Positions 43,959-55,100 of a stretch of 64,000 bases of DNA are shown here, piece by piece. Each line of letters starts with the position of its first letter. Position 1 is the stretch's first letter. Origin of the DNA: Madurella fahalii (taxonomy: Eukaryota > Ascomycota > Sordariomycetes > Sordariales); the NCBI GenBank assembly GCA_029876055.1, contig CM056875.1:7961001-8025000 (forward strand), read 5' to 3'. The position numbers and the translations under genes are program-made. The notes beneath the pieces are model-generated. The model did no database searches. It was not told where the DNA came from and worked only from the letters and a program-made list of their open reading frames with translations.

Positions 43959-45463
43959 GTGCGGTAAAAAGGACAGGAAGGGTTGTGGGCACTTTCCTCG
44001 GCGTAATGGATTAGGCATGTGTGCACGCACATCAATGAATTCTGATACCGGATACCGGAATGCGGCTTTGCTTCGTGACATGATTGTGCTTCTAAGGATT
44101 AGACCTCGACGATAGAATCGAGGTCTCGAGCGGCCATTGAGCCTGGAAGCGTTCAGTGCGAACACAGTGTTGTAAGAGTGCGCCCAATTGATGTCCTCGA
44201 TATTGCCTGCATCTGAGGATGGAGGAGTGGTTATGCTACCCCGACGAGTCCACTTTCGCTGTTCACTCCCCTAGCTCGAGAGTTCCAGCACACCTTGTCT
44301 ATCCGATATCCGAGGCAGTTGTAAATGCCGCCAGGGCCGTTGGTAAATATGTGGTCGCGTCTGGTGGCCTCCCTCCAGCTTCTTGTCGAGCTGATCACCG
44401 TAGGAGCTGTCATGTGAAGCTAGTTGTTGGTGTGAAGTTGGGGTCACGAGCCTGATATGGAGTGATGCACAGACCTGTTTTTGGCCGCCGGGATCAGCGC
44501 TTCAGTGGGTGTGAGCAAGGATCTCTGGAGGGCGCCACAGTCGATGTCCAGGGTCCTTGTGCGGGGCCTGGAACCACCATCATCGGATTTCGTGCTTGAT
44601 CGAGAGCTGACATATTCCGGTGTCTACAAGAGGGAGAAGGGGCACGAGTTGCTTGAGGGGAACGGCCGATCCATTGAGTGGCAGGTACTGAATGGAAGAC
44701 AGTGGCAGGCATTGGCAGGCAGCAAGAGAAACAGTACGAGGTCGTGCCTACGCGTTCCCAGATGTGTACGCAATTAGCCCGCGCCACCTGTAGGAGGAAT
44801 TAGGGCGTTTGAACTCTGGGCCTGTGGCCCCAGAGTTCAACCAACAAAGTCACTGACTCGTCTCCAACTGAACGACAATGCCAAGCTGCTGTCTGCCCAA
44901 ACCGGCTCGTGCAGCAGCGGGCGGAGGCGGGGCATCCCAAGCCCACCAAAAGCTCAGCTGCAGGTTGCACCGCAGGAGCCATTCTTAGCTGAGAGCAATG
45001 ACGTCGACAAGGGCTGCATGACGATGCTCTGCGCCCAGGAACCGCCAGCACGGGAAGAGCATGGCTCATTGTTAGCGCGCCGACACAAAAAGGGCCGTCA
45101 AGACCTCTAGAACGGTCCAGCCCTGCTGCTCCAAGTCCAGCGAGATGCGGCCCGTGGTCGAGGCCGAGGCCCATGTTTGCGCTCATCAAACGGCGACAAT
45201 GCCCGATCCCGATCCCGTCACCACCAACACTGTTTCCTCGCTGAGCTGATCAGTCACCCAAGGAACTGGCCTATCAACGAGCCAGCCTCGGCCGGCTTCA
45301 AGAATCAAGGCATTCTTTACTATCGCGCGGGATATGCCCCGTCATTAATCTGACAACTCCAACTGCTATCGATTTACCATCGCAGCCACATCCTTCCACA
45401 GATTTACGCTCCATATCACTCCGTGCTGAGATATTGAACATACATTAGCCGACCGGATATTTC
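43959..45463. other. Intergenic region with two perfect inverted repeats
   Basis: A 9-bp inverted repeat (AGACCTCGA / TCGAGGTCT, 8-nt spacer) at 44101-44126 lies 143 bp after the uL4 stop. A stronger 12-bp one (TTGAACTCTGGG / CCCAGAGTTCAA, 8-nt spacer) lies at 44809-44840. No coding region or RNA gene could be supported; the short ORFs lack motifs. The last part is the EIS1 promoter. Confidence 0.45.
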
Positions 45464-48220
45464 ATGCCAACAATGGCAGCTGCTGCCTCATTAACATCGC
45501 CGGGCGGCTCTTCCCGTCCGATGTCAATCGGTATGTTCGGCCGTGGCCGTGCGCTACTACTACGTAGTTGCTTCCTCCCTTGCATCATGCCCCCGCGGCC
45601 CGCTTCCTGCTCACAGCTTCCATTTTTAGGCCATTCCAGACGCATCAAGTACGCAAATGCCCAAGACCTGCCCAGTTATCCGTCGTCCGGCCTGAAAGAG
45701 GGCGACGCGGCTGCTAGTGCTGCTGCGTCTCTGGGATGGGCACACGCCACTGCTGCTGATGCTGCGAGTGGTGATGCCAAGTTGAGCCCACCTCGGGAGT
45801 CTCACTCTGCCACGCCCGGGCCCCAGGCCGCCCTTCTTGCTGCTGGCTGGGCGCGGCGGCATCAAAAACCACCCTCTTCGCCTCCTTCTACTTGGGGGTC
45901 GTCGGCTGCAAACTTGGCTTTCCGGGCAAGCAAGACGCCGCCGCCACCGCAGTCTTCCGAGCCTCAAAGTCTTACAAGGCGAAACTCGATGCATGCAGCA
46001 AAGGGAGCAATGGCCCGTCTGCGGCCGAGGGCAAGGTCCTCCCCCGAGCCTGCCGCGGAGACGTACCCAGACCAGGCTAATGCCGCGGCGAATGCCTTGA
46101 GCGCTGCAACCATTGCCCATCGGCCATCGATGCGCCCAAGGACCGTTTCGGCCAGCGAGGCTGGCGCCGTCCCTTACACCATCATGGACAGACAAATGTT
46201 CACGTCGAATCCGCCAGTCAAGCCGGAAACTGACGAGCAGAAACGCGCTGATATCCTCCACGCTTCGGCTCTAGCGATGGCTAAGAGCATGTACGATCAG
46301 CAGCAGAAGATGATTGACAACTCTGCCCGGGCACACCGGCGCTCGGTATCGTTCCCCATCCAAGACACAGGCCATCTCCCCACCTCGGGTGGTGACGAGC
46401 AACCGCCCATGACAGGCAACAGCCTGCAAGAGGCGGCGTACCGGCTCGCTCAAGAGCGACTGTCCAAGCTACAAGAAGAACATGAAAAACAGCGAAATCT
46501 CCACGAGTACTACGGCTCACCGGGCACCCCGCAGCGAACCAGATTTGGCTCCATCAGGGGCAAGCTGACTAGGAAGCGCTCCTCTAGTGATGGGGCCGTG
46601 TTGGAAGATCAGCGGCGCTCGGAGCGGATACGAAGACAAATGTCGCTTTTGAGCAACAAGCTGACCGAGGTGGACGAGGAGAAGAGAGCACGCGATCGGG
46701 CAGCCCTGCTTGCTACGGCGCAGCGGAACGTGAAGGCCCAGATGCAGGACATGGATGAGAAACTGCAGTCAGAGATGGGCCGGGTGCCCCAAACTTCAAT
46801 GAGCGATTGGGAAAGGAAGGCACGAGTAGCTGCGCAAGCAAGGTTCGACGCTGCGAGCCACGACAACTTTGGCAAAGTTGACATTGGCGGTGGGAAATTT
46901 ATGGACAGATCGGCGGTGGAACAGATTGCGGCCAGGAAGGTCCAGCCTCTCCTGGATGAGATCAATGAGCGGGCCGAAAAGGAGAAGGAAAGAAGGGAGC
47001 TGGCGAGACTGGAGGAGGAACGACGGAGAGAGGAAGCCGAAAGAAACAGGATGAGAGACAAAGAGATCCAGGAGATTCACAGGAAACTCAAGGGTGCGTG
47101 GTCCAACTCTACCCCCATTGCCCTTGATCGCCTTGCTGACCCTTTTTCAGACCAGCAAAGAGAAGACGAAAGAGCCAGAAAAATCGAACTCAGACAAGGG
47201 GAAAAGGTCCGGAAGGATGAAGCAAAAGCAATCAAAGCCGAACATAAGCACGAAGGAAAACAAAAGGGAAAAGAAAAGGAGGCTCTGCCGCCCGCCACAA
47301 CAGCAACCACAGCAACAATAATGGCAGGACAGCCAGAGCCCGAAACCAAACGATCCACAGGCGTCGGCAACCGCGTCCGTAGCATATCGATCAACTTTTC
47401 CAAACGCCAATCCAAAGCAAAATCCAAAGGCAAAGACACACTCTCATTATCGGCCGCGGCTGGAAAATCACCCCCGGGAGCAGCATTGGAAACCGACGCA
47501 AACCCCACCCCTGCCTCCCCAAAACAAAAAGTCCGCGCCTGGCTACTATCCCGCTTGCCCCGGTCCAGAGCGAAACCATCTCCCCCAGAAGGTAACCCCG
47601 GTCCCGTCACCGATGACAATGACGCCAAGCAGAAAGGATTCATAGGCGGTGTGGCGCTGGCTCGTCTCCAAGGCCGGGATGTCAGCGGTAGTAGAGCCTC
47701 ATCGATCATAGAGGAGGACTCTGAGAGTGGGAGGGGTGGCAAAAGGGGAGGAGGAGGAGGACGGAAAGGACAGCGCTCGAGTGCTGCTGCCGCTACTGCT
47801 ACTGGTACTAGCGGTAATGGGAGCGGCTCAAGCATACCGCAGAGCAGCGGGAGCATGCGCGAGGTGGCCATGGCTGGTCGGGCTGTGGGTGGTAGGGGCG
47901 AGGACGAGCGCGGAGAGAGTAGCAGGAGCGCGGCCGTCTCGACCCCCCGTTCGGCGAAGAGGTCTTTGCTGTCGCGGGGCGGGGTGTCCGTTTCGGATGA
48001 GGAAGAGGAGGAGGCGGGAGATGAGGGGGTTGGAGAAGCCGAGGTTAGTAGTTTGAGCGGGGACGAGGAGTTTGTTGAGGCGAGGAGTGGTCTGGAGGGC
48101 CTGTCGACGCCGTCGCCGCCACCCCGGACGCAGTCGAGGTTGGTGGTTCTGCCAACAGTGGCGGTGACGGGGAGGGCGAGTCCGGCGAGGGGGTCGAGGT
48201 TTTCAGAGATCTTGGAGTAA
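45464..48220 (+). CDS. EIS1: Eisosome protein Eis1
   Basis: The preferred model is join(45464..45530,45630..47093,47151..48220), 866 aa. Intron 1 (99 nt, donor GTATGT, TTTTTAG acceptor) joins MSIG to HSRRIKYANAQDLPSYP, the conserved start of the Eis1 domain; intron 2 (57 nt, GTGCGT, CTGAC branch, TTTCAG) joins RKLK to DQQREDERARK. Both introns are multiples of three without stops, so the frame also reads through unspliced. The domain (residues about 20-560) has ALAMAKSMYDQQQK and long charged coiled coils (RAEKEKERRELARLEEERRR). The C-terminus is disordered and acidic. Eis1 belongs to eisosomes, which shape plasma-membrane furrows with Pil1/Lsp1. Confidence 0.9.
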   Translation: MPTMAAAASLTSPGGSSRPMSIGMFGRGRALLLRSCFLPCIMPPRPASCSQLPFLGHSRRIKYANAQDLPSYPSSGLKEGDAAASAAASLGWAHATAADAASGDAKLSPPRESHSATPGPQAALLAAGWARRHQKPPSSPPSTWGSSAANLAFRASKTPPPPQSSEPQSLTRRNSMHAAKGAMARLRPRARSSPEPAAETYPDQANAAANALSAATIAHRPSMRPRTVSASEAGAVPYTIMDRQMFTSNPPVKPETDEQKRADILHASALAMAKSMYDQQQKMIDNSARAHRRSVSFPIQDTGHLPTSGGDEQPPMTGNSLQEAAYRLAQERLSKLQEEHEKQRNLHEYYGSPGTPQRTRFGSIRGKLTRKRSSSDGAVLEDQRRSERIRRQMSLLSNKLTEVDEEKRARDRAALLATAQRNVKAQMQDMDEKLQSEMGRVPQTSMSDWERKARVAAQARFDAASHDNFGKVDIGGGKFMDRSAVEQIAARKVQPLLDEINERAEKEKERRELARLEEERRREEAERNRMRDKEIQEIHRKLKGAWSNSTPIALDRLADPFSDQQREDERARKIELRQGEKVRKDEAKAIKAEHKHEGKQKGKEKEALPPATTATTATIMAGQPEPETKRSTGVGNRVRSISINFSKRQSKAKSKGKDTLSLSAAAGKSPPGAALETDANPTPASPKQKVRAWLLSRLPRSRAKPSPPEGNPGPVTDDNDAKQKGFIGGVALARLQGRDVSGSRASSIIEEDSESGRGGKRGGGGGRKGQRSSAAAATATGTSGNGSGSSIPQSSGSMREVAMAGRAVGGRGEDERGESSRSAAVSTPRSAKRSLLSRGGVSVSDEEEEEAGDEGVGEAEVSSLSGDEEFVEARSGLEGLSTPSPPPRTQSRLVVLPTVAVTGRASPARGSRFSEILE

Positions 48221-48627
48221 TGTCGCATACGAGGTCGTACGATCATGCTCATACGCGGTGACGAAGCTTGGGAGGTATGCTAATGGCGTTATGCATCTTT
48301 TATATATATATTTTTGTGGAAGGCTTGCCTCTGAGATGCAAATCGGATAGAATCTGATTTGATGAGGTTCTTAGATTCTAATTCGGAATGAGATGTTACC
48401 TGATGGACCCTAGAAAGCGCACTGTCTCGCAGTAGCTCAAAACAGAGCCATTATATGCTACAGGCGAGCTGCGAAATGCCCTGCCAAACCGTGCAAAGCA
48501 ACTTTTATCCTGTCTTCGTTGCTCGTGTCTGATCTTGAAACTGACTCTCTAACCCAAACGCCCAGCCAACTACTAACGGGGCCGTCTACTTTCTCGCTAT
48601 TTCTCTAAACAAATAAGGAATAAGCCC
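48221..48627. other. Convergent 3' intergenic region EIS1 / Sfk1-like
   Basis: This contains 3' UTRs, with a short TATATATATATTTTT tract near 48301-48315 that could help poly(A) formation for EIS1. Nothing else was seen. Confidence 0.4.
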
Positions 48628-49730
48628 CTAAAAGTTACTCGCCATTACCCTACTCCGGGATCCCGACCTCCTCCCCCGGTCAATGCGAGGCGCCTCAAAG
48701 GACGCCATACCGTCGGGCGTCGTTGTCAACGTCCCATTACTACCGCCCTCCTCCATCTCCCCAGCCGCTGCGAACCCGCCCATGCCATTCCGCTGCTGCG
48801 GTTCCCTCCCCCTCGTCAATCTCATCTTCAGCCCGCCCTCGCTACCAGCGGATACTTGCAGCTGCTGCTTGGCCGCCGCGGCCGGATACAGGTCGACATA
48901 GAAGGAAAAGACATAGGCCGAGAAGATAAAGGCAATGACCCACTCAAGCACAGCGCCCGGGTTGTAGCGCCTCGTGAAAGTGCACACGATGAAGGCGATG
49001 GCGAGCAGGATCTCGATGATGACGAAGGCGAGCTTGATGTAGAAGGACAGGCGGAGGATGCGGTATTCGCGGTAGCCTTTCCCACCTCGTTAGCACCATC
49101 GATATTTTAAGAGTGTTGTATGACGAGGAGAAAGGGAAAAAAAAAAAGAAAGAAAATAAGAAAAAAAAAATAAGAAAAAAAGACGTACGCATCCCCAACC
49201 GCTGATACTCCCAACAGATAAAGATAGCCGACAGCACATAGCCCACAATGAACAGCAGCAGGAAAACCGAGTGCTGCCGCTGGTAGCGGAGCGTGTCGAA
49301 GACGCTCAGGAGGATCAGCCCGACGGTGCCGACGATGGCGAAGACGATGGCCAGGCCCGACAACACCTTCTCGCCGCGCGTCGTGTTGGGCGCGAGCCGG
49401 CCCTTGTGCCGCAGCCAGCGGTCGGCGGCGAACGAGAGGCTGAGCAGCACGCTCGTCACGACGCAGCCCGCCACGAAGAGCGGCTTGAGTTCCTGGGCGC
49501 CGACGTCGCTAATGTAGGCGATGTGCTGGGTCTCAGCCATGGAGGCGTAGTGGGCGCGGTTGGCGTCGATCACCCAGTAGAGGAGGAGGCCGAGGAGGGT
49601 GCCCAGCCAGACAACGCCGCCTATGATGGGGAAGACCTGATCCGGGGGGAAGCGGGTTTTGTTAGTCAATGGGAAAATGGAGGGCAGCGGGGCGGAAGGG
49701 GAGACGAACCCAGTAGGAGAGACGGAACAT
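48628..49730 (-). CDS. Frag1/DRAM/Sfk1-family membrane protein
   Basis: Three exons, complement(join(48628..49076,49189..49636,49710..49730)), encode 305 aa. Exon 1 is only 21 nt (MFRLSYW); its donor is GTTCGT and the 73-nt intron 1 has a perfect CTAAC branch. Intron 2 (112 nt) holds a long T-rich tract on the coding strand. The spliced protein has six membrane segments (FPIIGGVVWLGTLLGLLLYW; then VVTSVLLSLSF; SGLAIVFAIVGTVGLILLSV; FLLLFIVGYVLSAIF; IKLAFVIIEILLAIAFIV; VIAFIFSAYVFSFYV) with a polar C-tail. This matches the Frag1/DRAM/Sfk1 family; yeast Sfk1 supports PI4-kinase and lipid asymmetry at the plasma membrane. Which subfamily this is stays open. Confidence 0.82.
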
Positions 49731-50536
49731 GGTTGGTGGTGTATCGTTCAGAGTTCGTTGGAATTGGTCTTGCTGTTGTCAAGCTCGAGAAATTGATATC
49801 TCACTACTTCATAGGCCGCTGGATGTGGTGAAATGGTGAGATCTCGGCGGAGAGACCTCTTACAGAGAGAGAGAGAGAGGGAATAGAATTGGAAGCCTAT
49901 AAGAAGAGGTGACACAGGAACGACGGGCCACCTCCGGGCCCTGACGTCTAGATGCGATGAAAGGTGGATGAAGTATCAATGGCGCGTGTTGTTGGGCAAC
50001 GCCGGCCTGCGCCGCTCTCAGAAGTAGCGAGAGGTCAAGAAGAAAGTCTAAAACGTAAACAGTTGCAGAGTGCTCGATCCCGGTATAAAAATGACCATGG
50101 CAAAGTCCCTCGCTGCCACAAACAGACAGACCGCCTCGGCAGTTGGACGCGTGTCACGATCACTTGCATGCCTTGGACAAATTTCCTTCGGACGGAGTTA
50201 GCAAGGGCCGGCCGATGAGCAACGCCGTGCGTGGTGTTGCGTGACGTCAGCCGGGGCTGTGACGTACGGTACGGTACTGTACTGTGTGTATGTACTGTAC
50301 CTGTTGGCCGAACCCAAAGGAACCAAAGGCGGGAGAGGTGGGGAGGGACAGGGCGCCCGCTTAGCGGACAAGGCCCCATCCCCCCCCCCCCCCCTAGGGA
50401 ACAACCCCTACCCTTGTGTAAGCAACCCAGGCTTGGCAGCCTTTCGACCAAAACGTCCCGCCCACACCACAATCCTTCGCGGCAAGGCTGAACCAGATCG
50501 CAACGTCCCCACACATTCGGAGGTATCGACAGCAGG
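49731..50536. promoter_or_regulatory. Divergent region Sfk1-like / KIN28 with several simple motifs
   Basis: Motifs seen: a GA repeat near 49866-49879; an ACGCGT near 50147; a perfect CRE palindrome TGACGTCA at 50242-50249; a GTAC-rich repetitive stretch at 50261-50300; and a run of 15 C at 50380-50394. The last three lie within 300 bp of the KIN28 start. No gene is supported here. Confidence 0.5.
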
Positions 50537-51673
50537 ATGACCGGGTCCCCATTCGGAGCGCCAATGGCGGCTCCAAACACGGTACAGCCGTCGCTTGCCC
50601 TCGATCCGGAGCAATGGAACGAGGCGGTAAAGCGAAAGTACGTCAAGGAAAAGAAAATCGGCGAGGGTACCTACGCCAACGTCTACCGCGGCCACGTCCG
50701 CGAGGACCCCTCGACGCTCGTCGCCATCAAAAAGATCAAGCACCAGGACGACTATCGCGACGGCATGCCGCCCGCCGCCGTGCGCGAGATGAAGTACCTC
50801 CAGGAGCTGCGCCACCCCAACATCATCCTCCTGCTCGACATCTTCGGCACGGGCGTCGACACGCTCAACTTTGTGCTCGAGTACCTGCCGCTGGGCGACC
50901 TCGAGATGCTGATCCGCGACGTGCACCGTGTGCGCTACGGCGTGGCCGACATCAAGGCCTGGATGGGCATGCTGACGCGCGCCGTGTGGTTCTGCCACTC
51001 CAACTACGTCCTGCACCGCGACATCAAGCCCAACAACTTGCTGATCGCCGCCGACGGGGAGGTCAAGCTGGCCGATTTCGGCCTGGCCCAGTCGTTCGCC
51101 GACCCGGGCCGGCGCATGACGGCCAACGTCATCACGCGCTGGTACCGGCCCCCAGAGCTCCTCTTCGGCGCCCGGCACTACAGCGGCGCCGTCGACATCT
51201 GGTCCGTCGCCATGGTCTTTGCCGAGCTCATCATCCGCACCCCCTACCTCCCCGGCGACTCCGAGTTCGAGCAGATCTCGCTCATCTGCAAGCAAATCGG
51301 CACGCCGACCGAGGAGAACTGGCCCGGCGTCACCCAGCTGCGCGACTACACGGTCCCGAGCGAGGTGGTGCCCGTGTGGGGCAAGGAGGCCTACATGACC
51401 CGCTTCGGCGCCGTCGGCCCCGAAGGCGTCGACCTGCTGATGCGCACCCTCGCCCTCGACCCCAACAAGCGCATCACGGCCCACGAGATGCTCCGCCACA
51501 AGTGGTGGCGGACCGATCCCAAGCCCACCCCCAAGGAGGACCTCCCCCGCAAGTCGGGCGGCGAGGAGAAGATGGGATCCGATCTCAAGAGGAAGAACGG
51601 CCTGGTGGAAGACGAGAATGGCTCCAGGGGCGCAAAGGTGGCCAGGAAATTGGATTTTGGCCAGGGAAAGTAG
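50537..51673 (+). CDS. KIN28: Cyclin-dependent kinase Kin28/CDK7 (TFIIH kinase)
   Basis: One exon encodes 378 aa. The kinase domain has the Gly loop GEGTYANV (42-49), catalytic Lys K65, a PSTAIRE-equivalent helix PAAVREMKYL, HRDIKPNN (D162), DFG (180-182) and the activation segment RRMTANVITRWYRPPELL with T195 as the likely T-loop phosphorylation site. The sequence (GARHYSGAVDIWSVAMVFAE, PYLPGDSEFEQI, TPTEENWPGV) is that of the CDK7 class. With cyclin H and Mat1 it phosphorylates Ser5 of the polymerase II tail as part of TFIIH, and may serve as CDK-activating kinase. The basic C-terminal tail (about 320-378) is low complexity. RPB11 in this window belongs to its substrate complex. Confidence 0.95.
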   Translation: MTGSPFGAPMAAPNTVQPSLALDPEQWNEAVKRKYVKEKKIGEGTYANVYRGHVREDPSTLVAIKKIKHQDDYRDGMPPAAVREMKYLQELRHPNIILLLDIFGTGVDTLNFVLEYLPLGDLEMLIRDVHRVRYGVADIKAWMGMLTRAVWFCHSNYVLHRDIKPNNLLIAADGEVKLADFGLAQSFADPGRRMTANVITRWYRPPELLFGARHYSGAVDIWSVAMVFAELIIRTPYLPGDSEFEQISLICKQIGTPTEENWPGVTQLRDYTVPSEVVPVWGKEAYMTRFGAVGPEGVDLLMRTLALDPNKRITAHEMLRHKWWRTDPKPTPKEDLPRKSGGEEKMGSDLKRKNGLVEDENGSRGAKVARKLDFGQGK

Positions 51674-52145
51674 GCCCGGCCTTTGTTGTTTTGCCTAGAG
51701 TATTGCATCTTACGGCGGGGGTCGGTTCTGGCGTTAAAGGGGTTAGGCTAAGAGGTTGTTGGGTTGGGAGGCTGGGGTAACGGACACTCAAGGTTTCATG
51801 GTGCATCAAAAGCGTGGATATGCTTTCTTCTCGGTATATGACTCGAGTAATAAAGACCTGCCTTTTCGGGCTACAAGAGCCTATAGAGTTCTCTGTCATC
51901 GCGATTTCCATTGCTTTTTCCATCCTCCTCTTCTTTATCGGCTTTGCTGCCTTCATCGTCGATAGAGTCAAGAGCCAGAGCGCGGGCTCTGTGAAGGAGG
52001 TCAGGTACGGTTACGGACGAAAAACGGCAAAAAGAAGTATTTGGAGCTGTCATCATCCCTCTAATCAAATGCGCTTGCCACTTTTTTTCTACCGTGATTC
52101 CCAACCCATGATGATGTACTATGATGTACGGCTTTATCCCTCGTA
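51674..52145. other. Convergent 3' intergenic region KIN28 / RCY1
   Basis: Only 3' UTRs are expected. Overlapping short ORFs include one with a hydrophobic stretch (51814-52326), but it overlaps the RCY1 coding end in antisense and has no family match. No RNA gene or repeat was seen. Confidence 0.4.
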
Positions 52146-55100
52146 TCACATCAGGCTACACTCTAGCCCATACATGGCCCTCTCGACATCTTTCCGCACC
52201 TGGTACCAGTCCGCCCTCCTCTCAGCATATTCATACACCTCCTCGGCACGGAAAATGCCTCCGAACCGGTCCCCATCCGCAATGATTGTCGCCATCTCCT
52301 TGGCGTGCCGTGCATCGATGAGGTAAATCTGGCTCAGCTCGCGCAGCGCCTTGAAGTAGGCCAGTAGGTCCTGGTTCTTGAGCGTCCGTATGTACTCAAA
52401 GTACAGATTCATGTCGGCGATGAGCTTGATGGCGCCCTCGGTGCTGATGCGCTGCCGCTTGAGGTGCTTGCACACGGCCGTGAAGAGCCGCAACCCAACC
52501 TCGCCGTTGAACACGTCCAACATCGACTTGTCGGTGCTGCCGACGAGCATCGACGTGTGGGAGGCCACCAGGTCCCGGATGCGCTGCGCCGTGCGCGTCG
52601 GCCCAATGTCCATGTTTACCGCCCCTAACGGCCTAGACATGTGCTTCTCGGTGGATGTTGATGATATAGATGCCGATGAGGAAGACGGGGGGTCGGCGGC
52701 TGCTGCTGCTGCCACGGCGACTCCCGGGTTGTAGTCGGTCGGCTGTTGTGTCGTCGCGCAGATGTATTCTACCTCGTCCATGAGCACGTCGATGCCCTTG
52801 TTAAGGCCAGCGGCAACGCTCTCGTCGAGCATCTGCTCAAACTTCTTCTTGGCTAGACCGGCCGGATCCAGGAAGTCGTTGCGATCTGCAATCTTGGGCC
52901 CCGCCAGCTGCTGCTCGTAAAAGACGTCTATCATCTGAGAGATGAGATCGCCAACGTTGACCAGTTCGATGAAAGTCACGAGCGGAGCGACACCGCCCTG
53001 GTCGTGCTCGCTGACCTCACGCGGGTTGTACTGCGACAAGTGGACCACGGCTCTGTCGAAGCCGGGCTTGACGTGCCGGTTACCCAAGATGCGCAACAGC
53101 GTGACAAAGATGGCTTCACATTGCTCGCGAGCCTCGCCGCCGGCTTGCCCGCCTAGTTGGATGAAGACGGCGACACGCCCGAGGCTCGCCTTGGCCGCGT
53201 GCACCAGACTCAGGGCCACCTCGATGCTGAAGAGAGACTTGATGCCCTCCAGCCGAGACGTCATCAAGGCTGCCTTGGCGGCCAGCTCGTCCGTGGGAGC
53301 CTTGCCTGGCAAGGGGCTGCTGCTGCGCTCTGCCGTCGAAGGAGCGGGAGATTGCGAGCGAGACGGCTGTTGGCTCGGCGCCTGCAGTGTGTTATTACCA
53401 TCGTTGGTGCTCGCTGCCGGTGTCGGCTTGCTGCTTGCGAACGGCGACCCGAGCGGCAAGCCAAGACTCGTCGGCAGCACTGTCACGGGCATCATGACCA
53501 CCTTTTTGAACGACGTCAAGAAGTCCTTTTTGTCGGCTTGCCGGTTGGTGAAACTGCCCATGTAGAACGACTCAACGTTGGCGTCTTGCTCCGACAACTT
53601 CTTTTCCCACTCTCCTACTTCGCGCTCCGCCTGCCTGGTAAAATCGTCAAGCTCGTCCTGTAGGTACAGGTCAAGGTGTGGCTCAAAGACCTTGAGCGCC
53701 AGCTCCTTAGCCATGGCCTCTTGTTGCGACTCTGCACCTTTCGGTGGTGTCAACGCCCGAAAAAACTGCAGTGTCTGTTCAAAGATGCCCGAGATCGCTC
53801 TCAGATACGACGGAATGCTCCGCTCGTGCGTCTCATCGAACAGCGGGGTGGCATACTCCATGATAATATCCTCCCTAACCTTGTCAACAAATGCCCAAAA
53901 CACCTCGCCCGAATTCGGAAAGATGCGCTCGATGACGCCCGCCTGCTCATTGACCTTGCGGGTGAGCACCTCAAAGAATAACCTCGACGGTTCGAGTGTG
54001 ATGCTGTCCGCCAGAGCCTGGTTGATGCAGTCCATGGGGTTTGCCAGCACCTCGCGGGCAGAGAAGATTGGGTGTTTCTGAATGAAAAGCTCGACCCCGG
54101 CGTTGCTCCCGTTCAGCAGGGCCAGCACGTGGGCGTACTTCTTCATCCTCCCATCCACATCCCAAAATTCATACCCCTGATCAAACTCCCTCAGGACCGC
54201 GCTCTCGAAGATGCTCGTCATCGTGTCCAACTTCTCCTCCCTCTTCTGGCACCCCTGAGCCCAATCACTTTTTGCAAAAGCCCGCAGGTTCGCCAGCATC
54301 TGCGCCTGCCGCTCGGGGTCTCGAAACACCTTGAAGACGAGCGGATCCGTGTGGCTCTTTGCGCGGACGAGATCAAAGTAAAACGGCGCCAGCGCGCCGT
54401 AGACCTTGCCGTACTCTTGCCTCGCATGACCCCGCGCGCTCCTGACCCGCTTGAGGACCTGCAGCAGCGCTTCCGGGTCACGCGACGGATCATCGCCCTG
54501 TGTCTGTCCCCCGACCTTCATCGTCTCGAACCCATCCCTCACCTCCCCCATCATCATCATCTGTTGTTGCAACAGCACCTGCTGTCTCCTCCGCTCCTCC
54601 TCCAACCCCGCATCGAACAACAGACTCTCCCTATTATTCTGCGCGACCCCCCCAACCCTTCCCCCAACCCCCACCGCATCACCACCACCACCACCACCCC
54701 TCCCAGCAACAGCCGCAACCCCACCTCCGAGGCCGGAAACAGACCCAACCGTATCCCCCCTCGTCCTCCTCCTCAACGCCATCGCCTCCTCAAACCTCCG
54801 CCTCGCCTCCACCTCGTCCCAGCAGCCCATACTCCTCAACCTCGCGACCCACCGCGTGTCGTCGTACACCATCTCGCGCATGCGGCGCGACGTGCGCGCG
54901 AAGCGCATGAGGTCGGCGACGGGGAGGTAATCGAGGATAGTGGCGAGGATTTCTGGGCAGACAAAGCAGGGGTGGGCGGAGAGGTTAGTCAAAATGCTCG
55001 TAGCGCAAAGCCAAAATTTGTGTTCTTCTATTCGTTCTTTGGGGGAAATGCCGGATGGGGCCCAGAAGTGACAAAGGAAGGGAGGGGGAAGGGAGGAGGA

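Noticed and set aside
43161..44165. 334-aa antisense ORF over uL4
   Set aside because: Shadow of strongly biased ribosomal protein codons.
50408..51499. 363-aa antisense ORF over KIN28
   Set aside because: Shadow frame of GC-rich kinase coding sequence, Asp/Val/Ala-rich without motifs.
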